5,740 nucleotides of DNA from Chloroflexota bacterium (GCA_009838595.1 VXRI01000328.1:1-5740); one strand, 5' to 3'; positions 1-5,740 are shown, numbered from the stretch's first letter. The notes: generated from the letters alone by a model not told the origin. Made by a program: numbers and translations.

Positions 1-61
1 CGCTTCGTGCGGGAACTTTTAGGGTACTGGAGCGGCGCTGGCTCAGTCGTTCAATGTCTAT

Positions 62-379
62 GTGGCCGATTTTCCGGTAGACACTGATCAACGCGACTCG
101 CCCGGTGATAGCGCTGCGGCGCCTCCATTGCCGCCCAATCCGATACTCGGCGGCGTGGACATATTTTACAACTGTCCGGATGGCTGCAACGACCTAGTGG
201 CGCATCTCAATACCATCGCCGACGAGTTCAACACTGCCGATTCCCCTATCGGACTGAATCCCAAGACGGACATAGACGGCAAGATATTGCTCATAGGACC
301 TGACGGCGCGAACACTACCCTCGACACCTTCGACGAAGCGGCAATCCGTGACTTCATCGAAACCAACACGGCGCAATAA
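62..379 (+). CDS. DUF3105-like protein, C-terminal part; possibly truncated or a pseudogene
   Basis: The function is unknown. From about residue 30 the protein reads like the C-terminal half of DUF3105 proteins: a GGVDIFYNCPDGC segment, where the family typically has HGGVVIYYNC, then a helix and a closing LDTFDEAAIRDFI stretch. This match is from memory of the family. The upstream conserved part (the PPTSGPH-type motif and the EHG histidine) is absent. Residues 1-30 are a proline/alanine/aspartate-rich linker with no signal peptide. The start is weak: GTG at 62 has no Shine-Dalgarno sequence, and the same frame is closed by TAG at 20-22. A GGAG at 29-32 precedes only a CTG at 38. The gene may therefore be a remnant whose 5' part was lost or frameshifted, or it may use an unusual start. 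The TAA at 377-379 lies 18 bases before purS, so the two are probably cotranscribed. Confidence 0.5.
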   Translation: MADFPVDTDQRDSPGDSAAAPPLPPNPILGGVDIFYNCPDGCNDLVAHLNTIADEFNTADSPIGLNPKTDIDGKILLIGPDGANTTLDTFDEAAIRDFIETNTAQ

Positions 380-397
380 GTAGCCGTTAGGAGCGCA

Positions 398-652
398 ATG
401 TATCTCGCGAGAGTCTATATCCAGCTACGCCCCACCGTCAGCGATCCGCAGGGGCAGACAATTCGCGGCGGCTTGCACCAGCTCGGATTCGACAGTGTGT
501 CGTCGGTGCGGGTGGGCAAGTATATGGAAATCATGCTCGAAGCCGAAAGCGAATCCGCCGCATCCGAGCAGCTGCGTCAAATGTGCGACCGGCTGCTCGC
601 CAACCCCGTCATCGAAGACTATCGCTTCGAGCTAGAATTCGCGCCTTCGTAG
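398..652 (+). CDS. purS: Phosphoribosylformylglycinamidine synthase subunit PurS
   Basis: PurS is the small structural subunit that joins PurQ (glutaminase) and PurL (synthetase) in the three-part FGAM synthase. This cytosolic enzyme converts FGAR to FGAM with ATP and glutamine in purine synthesis. The 84 residues match the family's usual length of about 80-85. Recognisable features are the first strand (YLARVYIQLRPTVSDPQG), the IRGGLHQLGF helix, the central VRVGKYMEIML strand and the C-terminal LANPVIEDYRFELE. The ATG start is well supported by AGGAG at 389-393 with a 4-base spacer. The gene follows the DUF3105-like frame by 18 bases. It is the last plus-strand gene before the convergent his cluster, so purQ and purL do not follow it as they do in many Gram-positive-type pur operons. 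Nothing in the protein looks damaged. Confidence 0.95.
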   Translation: MYLARVYIQLRPTVSDPQGQTIRGGLHQLGFDSVSSVRVGKYMEIMLEAESESAASEQLRQMCDRLLANPVIEDYRFELEFAPS

Positions 653-697
653 ATTTGCGCGACATCCTCAACCTATCGGAAACCCTTTCTCATGCAA

Positions 698-718
698 GCG
701 AGTAGCAATTGCACTCGC
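698..718. repeat. Hairpin-forming inverted repeat after purS
   Basis: GCGAGT (698-703) is the exact reverse complement of ACTCGC (713-718). The 9-base middle contains GCAATTGC, which can add two pairs beyond a bulged A, leaving an AATT loop. It lies 46 bases after the purS stop, between convergent genes, so transcription termination is a reasonable role. However, no T-run follows directly on either strand, so it is not a textbook intrinsic terminator. Confidence 0.4.
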
Positions 719-732
719 GCAGCAGGCGGGCT

Positions 733-775
733 GTCTTTTCCCTTTCTCCATCCGTCAAAGGGCTGGAAGAGAGAC
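733..775. repeat. Larger imperfect inverted repeat between purS and hisB; possible bidirectional terminator or degenerate intergenic repeat
   Basis: CCCTTT (740-745) pairs perfectly with AAAGGG (757-762) across an 11-base loop. The outer arms GTCTTTT (733-739) and AAGAGAGAC (767-775) can extend the stem with one side bulge (763-766). The structure sits 11 bases beyond the hisB stop and 80 bases beyond the purS stop. The CCCTTTCTC at 740-748 is repeated exactly at 683-691. Its pyrimidine/purine-rich arms resemble dispersed intergenic palindromes found in many genomes, but copy number cannot be judged from one window. With the 698-718 hairpin it accounts for most of the 653-785 gap, where I see no gene. 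Confidence 0.4.
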
Positions 776-785
776 AAGGTGCGCC

Positions 786-1376
786 CTACCCAATACTGCC
801 CTTAGTGCTCACCACTTCGCCGCCCAGCCGTTCGTCCACTTCTAGCGCCGCGCGCATTGACCTCGCCAGGCTCTTGAACATCGCTTCTGCCTTGTGGTGA
901 TTGCTGCTGCCTGCGAGTATTCGCACATGAAGGTTGAATGTGCCTTCGCGCGCCATAGTTTCTAGGAAGTGCGGGATGAGTTCTGCGGGCAGCGCGCCTA
1001 GGTCGCTGTCTGACATTGGCGCGTCTATGACCGCGTAGCCGCGACCGCCGAAGTCCACGACTGTAAGCGCCAACGCCTCGTCTAGCGGCACATAGGTATG
1101 CCCCATTCGACGAATGCCGCTGCCGTCGCCGACCGCGTCCTTCAACGCCCTGCCTAGAACAATGCCCGTGTCTTCGACGAGGTGATGCCAGCCGACGTGC
1201 TTGTCGCCGCGCGCCTTGATGTTCAGGTCTATCAACCCGTGCCGCGACAACTGCGCCAGCAGGTGATCGAACATCCCATTGCCCGTGTCGATGTGGTACT
1301 CTCCTTTGCCGTCAAGGTTCACCTCGACGCTTATCTGCGTCTCGCGTGTTTCGCGGCTCAGCTTCGATTTCCGCAA
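786..1376 (-). CDS. hisB: Imidazoleglycerol-phosphate dehydratase HisB
   Basis: This cytosolic, manganese-dependent enzyme dehydrates imidazole glycerol phosphate to imidazole acetol phosphate, the substrate of HisC. The 196 residues match the monofunctional bacterial form, with no fused phosphatase domain. Seen in order: RETQISVEVNLDGKGEYHIDTG (11-32), FDHLLAQLSRHG (36-47), the first metal motif HHLVE (64-68), PLDEAL (97-102), GGRGY (110-114), and the second metal motif HHKAE (160-164) followed by FK. Both HHxxxE ligand sets are intact. The residue two before each HH is atypical: G62 where D/E is usual, and S158 where D/N is usual. The start is TTG at 1376, chosen because GGAG at 1383-1386 lies 6 bases upstream and the protein begins at the usual family position. 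The gene follows hisC by 11 bases and is the last of the cluster, ending at the convergent hairpins. Confidence 0.95.
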   Translation of the reverse strand: MRKSKLSRETRETQISVEVNLDGKGEYHIDTGNGMFDHLLAQLSRHGLIDLNIKARGDKHVGWHHLVEDTGIVLGRALKDAVGDGSGIRRMGHTYVPLDEALALTVVDFGGRGYAVIDAPMSDSDLGALPAELIPHFLETMAREGTFNLHVRILAGSSNHHKAEAMFKSLARSMRAALEVDERLGGEVVSTKGSIG

Positions 1377-1382
1377 TGTGGT

Positions 1383-1386
1383 CTCC
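1383..1386 (-). promoter_or_regulatory. Ribosome binding site deciding the TTG start of hisB
   Basis: GGAG on the minus strand, 6 bases before TTG (1376-1374) and immediately after the hisC TAA (1390-1388). No ATG or GTG lies at a suitable distance in the hisB frame, so this site supports TTG initiation coupled to the end of hisC translation. Confidence 0.7.
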
Positions 1387-1387
1387 G

Positions 1388-2476
1388 TTACATCACTTCA
1401 CGCAGCGCGTTCACGAACTCGTCCGTCTGCTTAGGCGTCCCTACGGCGACACGGAAGAAGTCCTTCAGTCGCTCCGAGCTGAACATTCGGACAACAATTC
1501 CCCGCTGCGCCAGCGCTTCAAACACTTCCTTTGCGCGACCCGAAGGTTCAAGCCTACATAGCACAAAGTTGCCGGCGGACGGCCAGGGCGTTATGCCTGC
1601 GATGTCGTTTAGGAGCGAAGTCATTCGCTCGCGCTCGTCCACAATTTTGCCTACATTGTCTAGCAGCATTTCCGCGTCGTCCAATGATGCAAGCAGCGCG
1701 GCTTCGGCAGCGACGCTGATGTTGTACGGCTGCTTGATGTCGATGACATGCTGCACGAGCTCTTCGTTCATTATGCCGTAGCCGATGCGCAGACCGGCGA
1801 GCCCTGCCCACTTGCTCATCGTCCGTAGCACGACCAAGTTTTCGTGGTCGGAGACCATATCGGCGACCGTGCTGTCGCAGAACTCGTAGTACGCCTCGTC
1901 CACCACAACGATTCGCCCAGTGTCCAGTAGCTCGCGCACATGCTCTCGCGGCGTCAGGTTGCCGGTCGGGTTGTTCGGAGACGCCAAAAAGATTATCTTC
2001 GTGCGGTCGTCAAGCGCATCACGCGCAGCGGAAACATCTATATCGAACACCTCGTTGCGCTGCACAAGTGCCGTCTCGCCGCCTGCGATTCGCGCTAAAA
2101 AGCCGTACATTGCGAATGTAGGATCGAAGTCTAGCACCTTGTCGCCCGGTTCCATGAACAACCGAAACATCAAGTCTATAAGTTCGTCGCTGCCCGCGCC
2201 CGCGATGAGTTCTTCCGGCGCGGCGCCCGTGTATTCGCTGAGCGCCTGCCGCACCTTGCGCTGCATCGGGTCAGGGTATATGTGCACCGGTGCGTTCGCC
2301 ACGGCGTCCGCGATATTCGGCGAACCGCCATACGGGTTTTCGTTCCCATTGAGCTTCACGATTTCGCTTTCGGGAATGCCCGCGCGCCGCGCGATAAGCT
2401 CAGGAGGGTCAACCGCTTCGTATGTCTGAATATCGACCAGATGCTGCCGCATCAGACGCTTGATCTCACCTGTCAT
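1388..2476 (-). CDS. hisC: Histidinol-phosphate aminotransferase HisC
   Basis: This PLP-dependent fold-type I aminotransferase moves an amino group from glutamate to imidazole acetol phosphate, giving L-histidinol phosphate. Counting from the ATG (362 residues, the usual length), landmarks are LNGNENPYG (about 42-50), the YPD segment (about 67), AGAGSDEL for PLP phosphate contacts (92-99), SPNNPTGN (166-173), DEAYYEF (193-199), the Schiff-base lysine K222 in RTMSKWAGLAGLRIGYG with the phosphate-binding arginine at 230, and the C-terminal FFRVAVGTPKQTDEFVNALRE. All key residues are present. ATG at 2476 is preferred to the adjacent GTG at 2479 because AGGAG (2483-2487) lies 6 bases from the ATG but only 3 from the GTG. 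An in-frame TGA just upstream rules out a longer form. hisC lies about 65 bases after hisD and 11 bases before hisB. Confidence 0.96.
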   Translation of the reverse strand: MTGEIKRLMRQHLVDIQTYEAVDPPELIARRAGIPESEIVKLNGNENPYGGSPNIADAVANAPVHIYPDPMQRKVRQALSEYTGAAPEELIAGAGSDELIDLMFRLFMEPGDKVLDFDPTFAMYGFLARIAGGETALVQRNEVFDIDVSAARDALDDRTKIIFLASPNNPTGNLTPREHVRELLDTGRIVVVDEAYYEFCDSTVADMVSDHENLVVLRTMSKWAGLAGLRIGYGIMNEELVQHVIDIKQPYNISVAAEAALLASLDDAEMLLDNVGKIVDERERMTSLLNDIAGITPWPSAGNFVLCRLEPSGRAKEVFEALAQRGIVVRMFSSERLKDFFRVAVGTPKQTDEFVNALREVM

Positions 2477-2482
2477 CACCGG

Positions 2483-2487
2483 CTCCT
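2483..2487 (-). promoter_or_regulatory. Ribosome binding site of hisC
   Basis: AGGAG on the minus strand, 6 bases before the ATG at 2476 and 3 before the GTG at 2479. The spacing favours the ATG. The remaining hisD-hisC gap (to 2541) shows no gene and no strong hairpin. Confidence 0.65.
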
Positions 2488-2541
2488 CTCATTGCGTCGC
2501 CCATGCCCAAAACTCAAGACAGGGAGACTTATCACGCTTCT

Positions 2542-3864
2542 TTAGAAGAGTTCTTCCCTGATTTCCGCAGCTTCCGCGTGTGCCGTGAGCCCTTCGGTCC
2601 TACCAAGCACTGCTGCAGCTTTCGATATTTTGGCGGAGGTTACGCTGCTTAACGCTACGACCGGGCTAGTCTTCACGAACGAGTGCACACCCAGTCCTGA
2701 ATTGAATCGTGCGGTGCCTGCCGTGGGCATAACATGGCTCGGGCCTGCAACATAATCGCCCAGAACTTCGTGCGAGAAATCGCCGATGAATATCGCGCCG
2801 GCGTTTCGCACTTTGCCAAGATGCTGCCACGCGTCATCCATCATCAGGCAGATGTGCTCCGGCGCGAATTCGTTCGCAAGTGCCAACGCGTCGTCCATAC
2901 TATCGACCAGTGCGATGCAGCCCTGTTCTTGCGTCGATGCGCGCGCGATCGCGCCCCTGTCTAGGCGTTCCAAGCGCGAAGCAATTTCCGAGTCCACCGT
3001 TTCTGCGAGGCGCTCGGATGTGGTTATCAGTACGGGGCGCGCGAGCACGTCGTGTTCCGCCTGCGCGAGCATGTCCACAGCGCACAGCGTCGGGTTTGAT
3101 GTTTCGTCTCCCATTACGACGGTCTCGGTCGGACCGTATAGACCGTCGATTCCTACATCGCCATACACTAGCTTCTTTGCCAGCGTAACGAATATGTTGC
3201 CGGGTCCGCAGATGATGTCCACGCGCGGCACGCTCTCAGTGCCGTATGCCATTGCCGCGATAGCCTGTGCGCCACCGATGCGGAATACGCGGTCAACGCC
3301 CGCAATTTCCGCTGCCGTCAGCACTGCCGGGCGTGGCATTTCGCCGTCCTTCGTTGGAGTGCACATTACTACTTGCTCCACGCCTGCCACCTTCGCCGGT
3401 ATCGCCGTCATTAGCACCGTGGAAGGATACAGCGCCGTGCCGCCGGGGATGTACGCGCCTGCGCTACTCACCGCGTTCACGACCTGCCCATAGCCTTCGC
3501 CGTAGTCCACCCATCCTCTGGTCAGACAGGCCTCGTGGAATGTGCGGACGCGTTCTGCGGCGACTTCCAGCGCATCGACCACTTCAGTGCTCGTCTGCTC
3601 TCGAGCTGCCTGAATTGCGGCGCGCGGCACTTCCAGAGTGTTCGGTGATTTGCCGTCCAAGAACTTGGTATATTCGTGTACCGCCACATCGCCTTCAAGC
3701 CGTACACGCCGCACAATTCGCTCTACGACTTGTAGCGGCGTAAGCGGTTCGCCGAACATATCGGCAATACCGTCGAGCAGCAACTGCGGCACATCGTCTA
3801 GCCCAAGCCCTCTGCCTTCGTGCAGCGCTCGGCGCGATTCTTCTAGCCCACGAACTATCCTCAC
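2542..3864 (-). CDS. hisD: Histidinol dehydrogenase HisD
   Basis: This zinc- and NAD-dependent cytosolic enzyme oxidises L-histidinol to L-histidine in two steps, ending the pathway. The 440 residues match the usual length of about 430. Visible motifs are AYIPGGTALYPSTVLMTAIPAK (137-158), IGGAQAIAAMAYG (197-209), ICGPGNIFVTLAKKLVYGDVGID (218-240), AQAEHD (267-272) with zinc ligands Q268 and H271, FAPEH (333-337) with the catalytic pair E336/H337, GDY with D370, the substrate-contacting H377 in SHVMPT, and H429 in LTAHAEA. These correspond to the known E. coli catalytic and zinc residues, and all are present. The start is GTG at 3864. An in-frame TAA lies a few codons upstream, and AAGGGA (3873-3878) sits 8 bases before the GTG. 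Its 89-base AT-rich leader separates it from the phospholipase-like gene, so it may have its own promoter. Confidence 0.97.
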   Translation of the reverse strand: MRIVRGLEESRRALHEGRGLGLDDVPQLLLDGIADMFGEPLTPLQVVERIVRRVRLEGDVAVHEYTKFLDGKSPNTLEVPRAAIQAAREQTSTEVVDALEVAAERVRTFHEACLTRGWVDYGEGYGQVVNAVSSAGAYIPGGTALYPSTVLMTAIPAKVAGVEQVVMCTPTKDGEMPRPAVLTAAEIAGVDRVFRIGGAQAIAAMAYGTESVPRVDIICGPGNIFVTLAKKLVYGDVGIDGLYGPTETVVMGDETSNPTLCAVDMLAQAEHDVLARPVLITTSERLAETVDSEIASRLERLDRGAIARASTQEQGCIALVDSMDDALALANEFAPEHICLMMDDAWQHLGKVRNAGAIFIGDFSHEVLGDYVAGPSHVMPTAGTARFNSGLGVHSFVKTSPVVALSSVTSAKISKAAAVLGRTEGLTAHAEAAEIREELF

Positions 3865-3953
3865 TTCAACTATCCCTTATCGAACTATTATCTATCGTGT
3901 CGATTTAACAACTTTAATCGGCGTAATGTAATTGGCACATCAAGGTTAATCGG
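3865..3953 (-). promoter_or_regulatory. AT-rich leader of hisD; candidate internal promoter
   Basis: This gap is clearly richer in A and T than the coding DNA around it. Read on the minus strand it has a -10-like GATAAT (complement of 3887-3892), about 23 bases before the hisD GTG. The best -35 match is weak (TTAAAG at 19 bases spacing). The octamer TTAATCGG occurs twice on the plus strand (3914-3921 and 3946-3953). A promoter here would let hisD-hisC-hisB be transcribed apart from hisG. This is inferred from composition and position only. Confidence 0.3.
3901..3920. repeat. Imperfect palindrome upstream of hisD; operator-like
   Basis: CGATTTAACAACTTTAATCG: the outer five bases on each side are perfectly complementary, followed by one T-T mismatch, two further pairs and a CAAC centre. 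It lies 37 bases before the hisD start, just upstream of the GATAAT box and across the place where a -35 would fall, which suits a repressor site. No T-run follows on the minus strand, so it is unlikely to terminate the upstream gene. Confidence 0.4.
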
Positions 3954-4700
3954 TTACGGTAAGTAGTCTTCGATGGCTTGCGTCAGCGACGCGACCACCA
4001 TTTCTTGATACTCTTCTTCTGTTCCGCGGGGCATGTGCTCGTAAATCAAGTCAAGCCCGTCCACGGCGTCGTTGACAAATGTATCGGCGAGTAGATGTGC
4101 CGGATGCGACTCCTCGCCGGACGCGATGCGCCGCGCCATAAAGCGCAACCGTTCCCAAGAAAAGCCGCGGTCCAGATTCGACGTAACCCAGTGCAACCAG
4201 GCGGCGAGCGTCTCTTCGGGAAGAAATTCGACTCGCACAGTCTCAACCGAAAGGTCAAGCAAGTCGCGCATCGGTATTACCGTGCCCCAGCAGCGGCGGT
4301 CGAGTTCGAGCTGCATCGCGCGGTCCATCACGAGACCTAGTACATTGTCCTCAAACACATCGTTGTTGCCGAAGTACGGGCGGAATATATTCACGATCCA
4401 AGTCTCGTCGGCGAGCAAGTGAGTCAGGTAGCCGGCCATGAACGCCTGTGTCGCCTCGCTGTGCGCAGATGGGTCTCCGAGCGTCGGGTGGCTATGGAAC
4501 AACCCGTTGATGCCCGTGCCTATCTCTTCAAAATCCAGCGGCGCGAAGTGGTAAACTGACCTGTCCTCGCGCGTGAGTGCACGGATATCCGGCGATGTCG
4601 AACCCAACAGGTAGTAGCCCATATTCGCGTCGATAATGTCGTGGCGAAGTAGGTCAGCAGCCCTGCGCGCAAGGTTCATATGAACCGGAGGATTCGGCAA
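3954..4700 (-). CDS. Zinc-dependent phospholipase C-like family protein
   Basis: The 248 residues resemble the bacterial zinc-dependent phospholipase C family (PF00882 type): an early H7 in VHMNLARRAADLL, YYLLGSTSPDIRA (29-41) with D38, the H51 of VYHF, a GLFHSHPTLGD segment (66-76), and AFMAGYLTHLLADETW (86-101) with the H94-xxx-D98 pair expected of a metal site. The second HxxxE pair of the secreted Bacillus enzyme is not obvious; an HxxxD at 202-206 is the nearest. There is no signal peptide or membrane segment, so the protein should stay in the cytosol, and true phospholipase activity is doubtful. The substrate is unknown. The TTG start at 4700 is chosen because AAGGAG (4707-4712) lies 6 bases upstream and because starting at the ATG at 4679 would drop H7. 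The Shine-Dalgarno overlaps the hisG stop, so translation is probably coupled to hisG. Confidence 0.75.
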   Translation of the reverse strand: MPNPPVHMNLARRAADLLRHDIIDANMGYYLLGSTSPDIRALTREDRSVYHFAPLDFEEIGTGINGLFHSHPTLGDPSAHSEATQAFMAGYLTHLLADETWIVNIFRPYFGNNDVFEDNVLGLVMDRAMQLELDRRCWGTVIPMRDLLDLSVETVRVEFLPEETLAAWLHWVTSNLDRGFSWERLRFMARRIASGEESHPAHLLADTFVNDAVDGLDLIYEHMPRGTEEEYQEMVVASLTQAIEDYLP

Positions 4701-4706
4701 TATCCG

Positions 4707-4712
4707 CTCCTT
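4707..4712 (-). promoter_or_regulatory. Ribosome binding site overlapping the hisG stop
   Basis: AAGGAG on the minus strand shares its first two bases with the hisG TAA (4713-4711) and lies 6 bases before TTG at 4700. It decides the TTG start of the phospholipase C-like gene and points to translational coupling with hisG. Confidence 0.75.
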
Positions 4713-5724
4713 ACACCGACCCGCTAGTCAGTCGCTCTTGGGCGTCACATACGGAATTGAACACGTAGCTCAAATCCGTAACCGTAACGCTCGTCCCGCC
4801 CGCCTGCCGCAGGCTGTCCACCGCTTCGGTCAACCTGTTCTTCCTGATGATGACTGTCGCAGCGTACCAGCCAGAGCCATCTTGCGAGTACACTTTCGCT
4901 ATCGTTGGACCGCGCAACCCGCTGATATCCGTATGCTCCAAGACCTGCCGCGCCACGTCTTCGGGCGTCTCACCGCGCATGTTCGCCGTGATGCTGAAGT
5001 ATTTGCGAGAGCGCAGATGCCCTTCCATCACATCGACAATCGTCTTAGCGCGTTCCAGCTTCGCAGAATCTTCGATCAGCAGCCGTTGATTGCTGATTAG
5101 ACACGCCTGTGATGAGATAATTGTGCCGCCCGAAATCGTCTTCAGTCGATTTTCGCGCATTGTCGTGCCGCTCTCAGACACGTCCGCAATCATATCCGCG
5201 AATCCCATCGCAACCGCCGCTTCCAACGTGCCGCTCGAATGGACAAGCGAGAAGAGGTTGATGCCAGACCGCAATAGAAAACGCTCGACCAAGCGCGGGT
5301 ATTTCGTAACGATCCGCAAGTCCCTACCCTGCTGTCTAAACTCCATCGACACATCCGCCAAGTCGGCAAGCGAGACCACATCGACCCACGAGTCCGGCAC
5401 GCCCAGAACTAGTTGGCATCTGCCGAAGTCCAAGTCGTCGATAACGACGCCGCTGTCACCGCCCTCACTTCGCGTCTCAAGGTATCGGTCAAGTCCAACG
5501 ACGCCCAAATCTGCACTACCTTCTTCGACTTTAGGCGTAATGTCCGCGCCGCGCTGGAACATCACCGTTACACCGGGCAGCGCGGGAATGTCTGCGATGT
5601 AGCGGCGCGTGTTGCTGCGCGAAACGCCGATTCCGCACGAACGCAAGAACCTCTGTGTCGGCTCGAATAGCGCGCCGTCGCTTGATATGGCAAGCCGCAC
5701 ACTGCCATTAAACGCCCTCTGCAA
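4711..5724 (-). CDS. hisG: ATP phosphoribosyltransferase HisG, long form with regulatory domain
   Basis: HisG condenses ATP with PRPP to phosphoribosyl-ATP, the committed and feedback-controlled step of histidine synthesis. As numbered from 5724 (337 residues), the catalytic part shows LAISSDGALFEPTQRFL (11-27), RGADITPKVEEGSADLGVVGLD (58-79) and the PRPP-binding ESGTTMRENRLK (184-195). Residues from about 246 (ITANMRGETPEDV to TVTDLSYVF) form the ACT-like C-terminal domain that binds histidine in long-form enzymes, so no HisZ partner is needed. About 15 residues follow it, slightly beyond the usual end. The start is uncertain. TTG at 5724 has a GGGAGGGA (5725-5732) touching it, which is too close for a normal spacer. 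GTG at 5700 (residue 9) gives the N-terminus most like the family but has no well-spaced Shine-Dalgarno. The frame is also open to the window edge. The stop is 10 bases from the next gene. Confidence 0.94.
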   Translation of the reverse strand: MQRAFNGSVRLAISSDGALFEPTQRFLRSCGIGVSRSNTRRYIADIPALPGVTVMFQRGADITPKVEEGSADLGVVGLDRYLETRSEGGDSGVVIDDLDFGRCQLVLGVPDSWVDVVSLADLADVSMEFRQQGRDLRIVTKYPRLVERFLLRSGINLFSLVHSSGTLEAAVAMGFADMIADVSESGTTMRENRLKTISGGTIISSQACLISNQRLLIEDSAKLERAKTIVDVMEGHLRSRKYFSITANMRGETPEDVARQVLEHTDISGLRGPTIAKVYSQDGSGWYAATVIIRKNRLTEAVDSLRQAGGTSVTVTDLSYVFNSVCDAQERLTSGSV

Positions 5725-5740
5725 TCCCTCCCGTGACCGC

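Noticed and set aside
709..900. A 63-codon plus-strand frame starting in the purS-hisB gap
   Set aside because: Most of it is antisense to the end of hisB. It starts with TTG inside a hairpin with no Shine-Dalgarno and shows no domain.
1182..1781. A 199-codon open frame on the plus strand across hisB and hisC
   Set aside because: It lies antisense across two well-supported genes, and its translation shows no recognisable domain.
1920..2429. A 169-codon plus-strand frame inside hisC
   Set aside because: Antisense shadow of hisC, serine-rich, with no recognisable domain.
2480..2541. A possible terminator or attenuator between hisD and hisC
   Set aside because: Only 3-base complementary ends (AAG/CTT) were found around 2514-2530. 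There is no stable stem, no T-run and no histidine-rich leader peptide.
2786..3493. A 235-codon open frame on the plus strand inside hisD
   Set aside because: It is fully antisense to hisD, whose motifs are unmistakable. The serine/alanine-rich translation is typical of a shadow frame in GC-rich DNA and resembles no family I know.
3954..4700. The phospholipase C-like gene as evidence of a mobile element insertion
   Set aside because: There are no terminal inverted repeats, target duplications, transposase or integrase, and the ribosome binding site is neatly nested in the hisG stop.
5090..5602. A 170-codon plus-strand frame inside hisG
   Set aside because: Antisense shadow of hisG, of low-complexity serine/threonine-rich composition.

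Overview
The window is ordinary-looking bacterial chromosome, moderately GC-rich and densely packed. It holds two gene groups that face each other and meet at about 653-785. The gene set (stand-alone PurS, long-form HisG with its own regulatory domain, a DUF3105-like protein, and frequent TTG/GTG starts preceded by good Shine-Dalgarno sequences) is bacterial. My impression is an environmental Chloroflexota (SAR202/Dehalococcoidia-like) genome. That assignment is an inference from the general look of the proteins, not from a marker gene.

Left part, plus strand: a short reading frame (62-379) resembles the C-terminal half of DUF3105 proteins but lacks a clear start and the usual N-terminal part. 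Eighteen bases later comes purS (398-652), the small subunit of the formylglycinamidine ribonucleotide synthase of purine synthesis. purQ and purL are not next to it. The 133 bases after purS hold two hairpin-forming inverted repeats between the convergent gene ends.

Right part, minus strand, in order of transcription: hisG (5724-4711), a gene for a zinc-dependent phospholipase C-like protein (4700-3954), an AT-rich 89-base gap with an imperfect 20-base palindrome, then hisD (3864-2542), hisC (2476-1388) and hisB (1376-786). hisG catalyses the first, committed step of histidine synthesis, hisB and hisC the late dehydration and transamination, and hisD the final two oxidations. HisA, HisF, HisH, HisI/E and a histidinol-phosphate phosphatase are not here and must be encoded elsewhere if the pathway is complete. 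Short gaps suggest cotranscription of hisG with the phospholipase-like gene, and of hisC with hisB. The AT-rich gap before hisD is the best candidate for an internal promoter or control site.

I see no RNA gene, CRISPR array, insertion sequence or obvious new system. The points most worth a second look are the phospholipase C-like gene wedged between hisG and hisD, the palindrome upstream of hisD, and altered residues in both HisB signature motifs.
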